A stretch of 47,483 nucleotides of DNA from Bacillota bacterium (GTDB lineage Bacteria > Bacillota > Limnochordia > Limnochordales > DUMU01): positions 1 through 47,483 of the forward strand of contig DUMU01000036.1 of assembly GCA_012839805.1 (NCBI GenBank), in the 5' to 3' direction. Positions 44,611-47,483 of the stretch are shown here, in pieces. The translations under genes and the position numbers were made by a program. The notes below the pieces were generated by a model. That model ran no database searches. It was not told the origin of the DNA and was given only the letters and a program-made list of their open reading frames with translations. The stretch's first letter is position 1. Every line of letters begins with the position of its first letter.

Positions 44611-45865
44611 CGGACGATTTCCCTCCGATCTGCTCGATCTTTCTCCAGATAAGGTGACGTAACCTTTTTTCCACCCGCCCGCTCGGGCTCTTAGTGAGTA
44701 ACGCCTCGAGAAAACCTTCCACCAGGAGACGGGTGGCCACCGGGCGGGCGAGACCGCGAGTCATCAGGTAAAAGAGGGCTTCTTCGTCTATCTGGCCTAC
44801 GGCGGCTCCATGTCCGGCGTGAACGTCATCCTCATCTATCTTCAAGCTGGGAATCGTATCAGCCCGTGCTTCCGGGCTGAGGAGCAACGTGTCCGTGCGC
44901 TGGTTACTGGTGGCCTCCCGAGCCCCGGAACGGATTCTTCCCAGCCCCCGGACGATCGCGGTGGCCCTATCTCCCAGTACTCCCCGCAGGAGCAGGTTAC
45001 TCATAGTATGTTCACCCTGGTGGACATTCTCCAGGTCGAGCTGGAAACGCTGTGACCCATGGCCCACGAAAAGCCCCGCGGTGCGGGCCTCCGCGCCCGT
45101 GCCTACCAGGTCCGCTCCGAAGTAGAGCGTCGAAGAAGCACCTCCCACTTCCGCCAGGAACAGCTCGAAGGAGGCGTCTTTCTCGAGCTTTACCCGCCCC
45201 AAGCCGAAGGCATGAGCGTGCGGCGGGAGGTCCTGGATCAAGCCGAGACGCAGCCGGGCTCCCTCTTTCAGCACCACTTCCCAGCTGGTGCTGACCACCG
45301 TCGCCTCTTCCCCACCGGTGCGGCCGTTGCCACGTCTTTCTTCGATGAGCTCCAATTCCGCGCCGGGTTCCAATACGACCAGCAGGTGGCGCAAGAGCGG
45401 GCGAAGCCGGCCGGCTCCGGCGGGAACGCGAACGAGAGTGGCCAGGGGACGACTGGCACGCGCCCCCGCCGGCAAGTATACGAAAAGCCCCTCATTCCAT
45501 AGGAAAGCTTGAACCGCCAGCTCCCTGCCGCCCTCCGCACTTGCCTCGTCCAAATGGAGGGCAGAGTGAAAAAGGTATGGTCGTACCAGGTCGGGTAGAG
45601 TACGCACGGCCGCAGGGAGATCGACCAGGTACGAACCCGGAGGTAGGACTGCCCCCTTCAGCCGGGCATCACGCTCCCCAGGAGCGCCGGGCAGATCCAG
45701 GGGGATCGTTTCCGCAGTCCTGCTCGGGGCCGGGCTTTCCTGGTAGAGCCGGAACGCCTTCTGTCGCAATCCCAGCACCCAGGCCGGCTCCCCCCGAGCC
45801 CGCGAGATACGTTCTACGTCCTCCCAATCGAGATCAGGAAGGGATAGGGTGGTACGGGTGATCAC
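44594..45865 (-). CDS. sufD: Fe-S cluster assembly protein SufD
   Basis: A SufB/SufD-family protein of 423 residues. The C-terminal helical signature LKIDEDDVHAGHGAAVGQIDEEALFYLMTRGL is of the SufD type (His in AGHG) and lacks the Cys-containing SufB pattern. It forms the beta-helix core and would pair with SufB and SufC. The start is GTG, overlapping the sufC stop by 4 nt. It is the only SufB/D family member in this operon. Confidence 0.9.
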   Translation of the reverse strand: MITRTTLSLPDLDWEDVERISRARGEPAWVLGLRQKAFRLYQESPAPSRTAETIPLDLPGAPGERDARLKGAVLPPGSYLVDLPAAVRTLPDLVRPYLFHSALHLDEASAEGGRELAVQAFLWNEGLFVYLPAGARASRPLATLVRVPAGAGRLRPLLRHLLVVLEPGAELELIEERRGNGRTGGEEATVVSTSWEVVLKEGARLRLGLIQDLPPHAHAFGLGRVKLEKDASFELFLAEVGGASSTLYFGADLVGTGAEARTAGLFVGHGSQRFQLDLENVHQGEHTMSNLLLRGVLGDRATAIVRGLGRIRSGAREATSNQRTDTLLLSPEARADTIPSLKIDEDDVHAGHGAAVGQIDEEALFYLMTRGLARPVATRLLVEGFLEALLTKSPSGRVEKRLRHLIWRKIEQIGGKSSDAKDE

Positions 45866-46662
45866 GCGTTTTCGCCCTCCGATCCAGCGCTATACCGGGC
45901 GAGCTCTTCCCGTAGCCAGTCATATCCCTTCTCTTCGAGCTGGGCAGCCAGGTGAGCATCCCCGGAACGAACGATGCGGCCGTCCATCATCACATGAACG
46001 TAGTCGGGCTTGAGGTACCTTAGAATCCGCTGGTAATGCGTGATCAAGAGCACGGTGAAGCGGGGTGAACGTAGACTGTTGACGCCGTCTGCCACCACGC
46101 GCAAGGCGTCGATGTCAAGACCCGAATCGGTCTCATCGAGGATGGCGAGTCGCGGTCGCAAGAGGATCATTTGCAATATCTCGTGGCGTTTCTTCTCACC
46201 CCCGGAGAAGCCCTCGTTTACGCTTCGACGTAACACTCCCTGCTCCATTCCCAAAAGGGCAAGCTTCTCTTTGAGCAGAGCCTGGAAATCCCGCAAGGAT
46301 ATGTCTCCTTCGCCAAGAAACTGGCGCCGGGCGTTTACCGCACTGCGCAAAAAGTTGGCCACGCTGACCCCGGGCACCTCGGCCGGGTATTGGAACGAAA
46401 GGAAAAGACCTCGGCGGGCCCTCTCGTCAGGACGAAGGGCCAGGAGATTCTCGCCTGCGAAGAGAACCTCTCCTCTTTGGATCTCGTACCGGGGGTGACC
46501 CATCAGAGCGAGAGCCAACGTAGTCTTTCCCGAACCATTGGGCCCCATCAGTGCGTGTACCTCGCCCGGGTACAGTTTCAGGTCGAGCCCGCGTATGATG
46601 GGCTTCCCCTCCACCCTCACGTGCAAGTCACGAATCTCTAGCTCAGCCACCCGGCTGGACAC
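45862..46662 (-). CDS. sufC: Fe-S cluster assembly ATPase SufC
   Basis: An ABC-type ATPase of 266 residues that drives the SufBCD complex. Walker A is GPNGSGKTTL, the Q-loop FLSFQYPAEVPG, the signature FSGGEKKRHEI, Walker B LAILDETDSGLD, and the switch His ITHY. I chose GTG 46662 because GGGGAGGAG lies 8 nt upstream; the open frame beyond it has no homology. It is first in the operon. Confidence 0.95.
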   Translation of the reverse strand: MSSRVAELEIRDLHVRVEGKPIIRGLDLKLYPGEVHALMGPNGSGKTTLALALMGHPRYEIQRGEVLFAGENLLALRPDERARRGLFLSFQYPAEVPGVSVANFLRSAVNARRQFLGEGDISLRDFQALLKEKLALLGMEQGVLRRSVNEGFSGGEKKRHEILQMILLRPRLAILDETDSGLDIDALRVVADGVNSLRSPRFTVLLITHYQRILRYLKPDYVHVMMDGRIVRSGDAHLAAQLEEKGYDWLREELARYSAGSEGENA

Positions 46663-46776
46663 TCTTTCGTCTCCTCCCCGTGTTCTCGCCCCGGCATCTT
46701 TACCATTCCCTCCCGGCCGTCCAGGACCGCCGGCCGGTGCGAGAATTCCGACTGAAATGCTTGGATTTCGGTCTCC

Positions 46777-46785
46777 AGTATAGCA
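46777..46785 (-). promoter_or_regulatory. Extended -10 promoter of the suf operon
   Basis: On the minus strand TGCTATACT reads from 46785 to 46777, about 115 nt before sufC. No -35 hexamer is evident. The leader contains a small hairpin (GAAAT-CCAAGC-ATTTC, about 46754-46769) of unknown role. Confidence 0.55.
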
Positions 46786-46876
46786 CAATCCCGGCCGGCG
46801 GGAAGGGGTTCCGCGGCGATGCTCGCGCCCGATCGCTGCCATCCCCGTAACCGGGCTATGCGTTCACCATCACCGG

Positions 46877-47085
46877 CTACTTCCCGGCGACCGGGGCCTT
46901 AACGTTCTGCTGCTCCTTGTCCCGCGGCACGCGGAAAATGGCACCGTCGTCTTTGTTCTGCAAAAAGAGCGGGCCGTATTCAGGCCACAGCCGGCCTCCA
47001 CTCTCTCATTGCGTACTTCCGTTGTCAGCGACCCGTCCTGGCCCAGGGCGGCTTTCGTAAGCCGGAGCCTACCGCGAGACGCCAC
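46877..47085 (-). pseudogene. Possible frameshifted small gene
   Basis: A minus-strand frame opens at GTG 47085 (SRGRLRLTKAALGQDG) and reads sensibly to about 46988. The residues after that look random, while a second frame reads WPEYGPLFLQNKDDGAIFR, then VPRDKEQQNVKAP, and stops at 46877. Joining them needs one base to be restored. The combined product would be about 69 residues. I recognise no family. It could be a decayed gene, a sequencing error or chance. Confidence 0.35.
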
Positions 47086-47124
47086 GAGAGACCAATTTCA
47101 CCCGTAAATTGGCCGGCTGGGGGG

Positions 47125-47152
47125 TTGAAAGCCATTGGACCGTGGATATAAT
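47125..47152 (+). promoter_or_regulatory. Promoter of the small helical protein
   Basis: TTGAAA at 47125-47130, a 16-nt spacer and TATAAT at 47147-47152. Transcription would start near 47159, about 34 nt before the coding start. Confidence 0.75.
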
Positions 47153-47192
47153 ATGCGAAGCGGATGGGAGTAACAAGGAGAGGAGGTCAGTT

Positions 47193-47420
47193 ATGCGAGC
47201 CAACATCACCAATCCGGAAGCGATCGTCGAGTTGGCGATCGCGAACGAAGTAGAGGCGGCAAAGAGTCAAGACATTCCCGCGCGTGACGTGGCAAAGAAG
47301 ATCATGCAGATCCTTTCCGATATCCGCGCGGACTTCCGCCCGGTGCGCCAAAGGGCACCGCGTGCTGCGGCAGCAGGAACGGCCGCGCCGGCTCGGGGAC
47401 GCCGCGCCAGAGGGGCATAA
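47193..47420 (+). CDS. Small helical protein, unknown
   Basis: A 75-residue protein starting at ATG 47193 after GGAGAGGAGGT. The N-terminal half is predicted helical (NPEAIVELAIANEVEAAK, DVAKKIMQILSDIRADF); the last 25 residues are Arg/Ala/Pro-rich and basic, a likely nucleic acid- or surface-binding tail. The frame is open to 47109, but the ribosome site decides the start. Its strong promoter and terminator mark it as an independent, possibly well-expressed gene. Confidence 0.75.
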   Translation: MRANITNPEAIVELAIANEVEAAKSQDIPARDVAKKIMQILSDIRADFRPVRQRAPRAAAAGTAAPARGRRARGA

Positions 47421-47458
47421 CCCCAGTACCAGCTTTGATCTGCGAAATGAGTGCCCGC

Positions 47459-47483
47459 GGGGTGACGGAGCCAGCCGTCACCC
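47459..47483 (+). terminator. Hairpin at the window end, probable terminator
   Basis: GGGTGACGG (47460-47468) pairs perfectly with CCGTCACCC (47475-47483) around a 6-nt loop. Any U-tract would lie beyond the window edge. Confidence 0.65.

Noticed and set aside
1-47483. CRISPR arrays, rRNA genes, complete insertion sequences, replication origin
   Set aside because: I saw no regularly spaced direct repeats of CRISPR type, no rRNA segments, no intact transposase and no DnaA-box cluster.

Overview
The window is a gene-dense, GC-rich chromosomal segment from a deep-branching member of the Bacillota (Firmicutes). The signs are the order miaB-mutS-mutL-miaA, a SigH-like sigma factor, a YpmA-type small protein, LexA with a Gram-positive-type box, SLH-domain surface proteins, a SufU-type Fe-S scaffold, LL-diaminopimelate aminotransferase, Shine-Dalgarno-driven starts with many GTG/TTG codons, and extended -10 promoters. 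I cannot name the genus. Nothing in the core looks plasmid- or phage-like.

Left part (1-12.9 kb): the end of a coiled-coil surface protein and its terminator; a convergent DUF554 membrane protein; then a rightward block for tRNA modification and mismatch repair (miaB, mutS, mutL, a SAM methyltransferase, miaA); then dapF and dapL for meso-diaminopimelate/lysine. Next comes a complete tryptophan operon (12.9-20.4 kb): trpE, trpG, trpD, a trpC-trpF fusion, trpB and trpA, mostly with overlapping or near-overlapping ends. Its about 330-nt leader carries eleven GAG triplets, nine of them on an exact 5-nt period, after a small 5' stem-loop and before a hairpin that covers the trpE ribosome binding site. 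This is the layout expected for TRAP (MtrB) control.

Middle (20.4-29.7 kb): a PLP enzyme of the YnbB/aluminium-resistance family, speD, a SigH-like sigma factor, an MgtC-family membrane protein, a small membrane protein, a secreted TPR protein, a YpmA-like protein and an unknown protein. Then come lexA (leftward), a TIM-barrel isomerase, a lipoprotein and trpS. From 29.7 to 32.6 kb the sequence is less GC-rich, has two long gene-poor gaps with apparent gene debris, an unrecognised ORF and an orphan sugar-type solute-binding protein. It ends at tRNA-Leu(GAG), which suggests an island.

Right part (32.6-47.5 kb): a leftward series polA, a mutM-coaE fusion, mgsA, a lytic transglycosylase and pncB, with overlapping or closely spaced ends; a rightward SLH protein; a LysM/M23 cell-wall protein; and a leftward suf operon (sufC, sufD, sufS, sufU) with no sufB. 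The window closes with a possible frameshifted small gene and a small helical protein with its own promoter and terminator.
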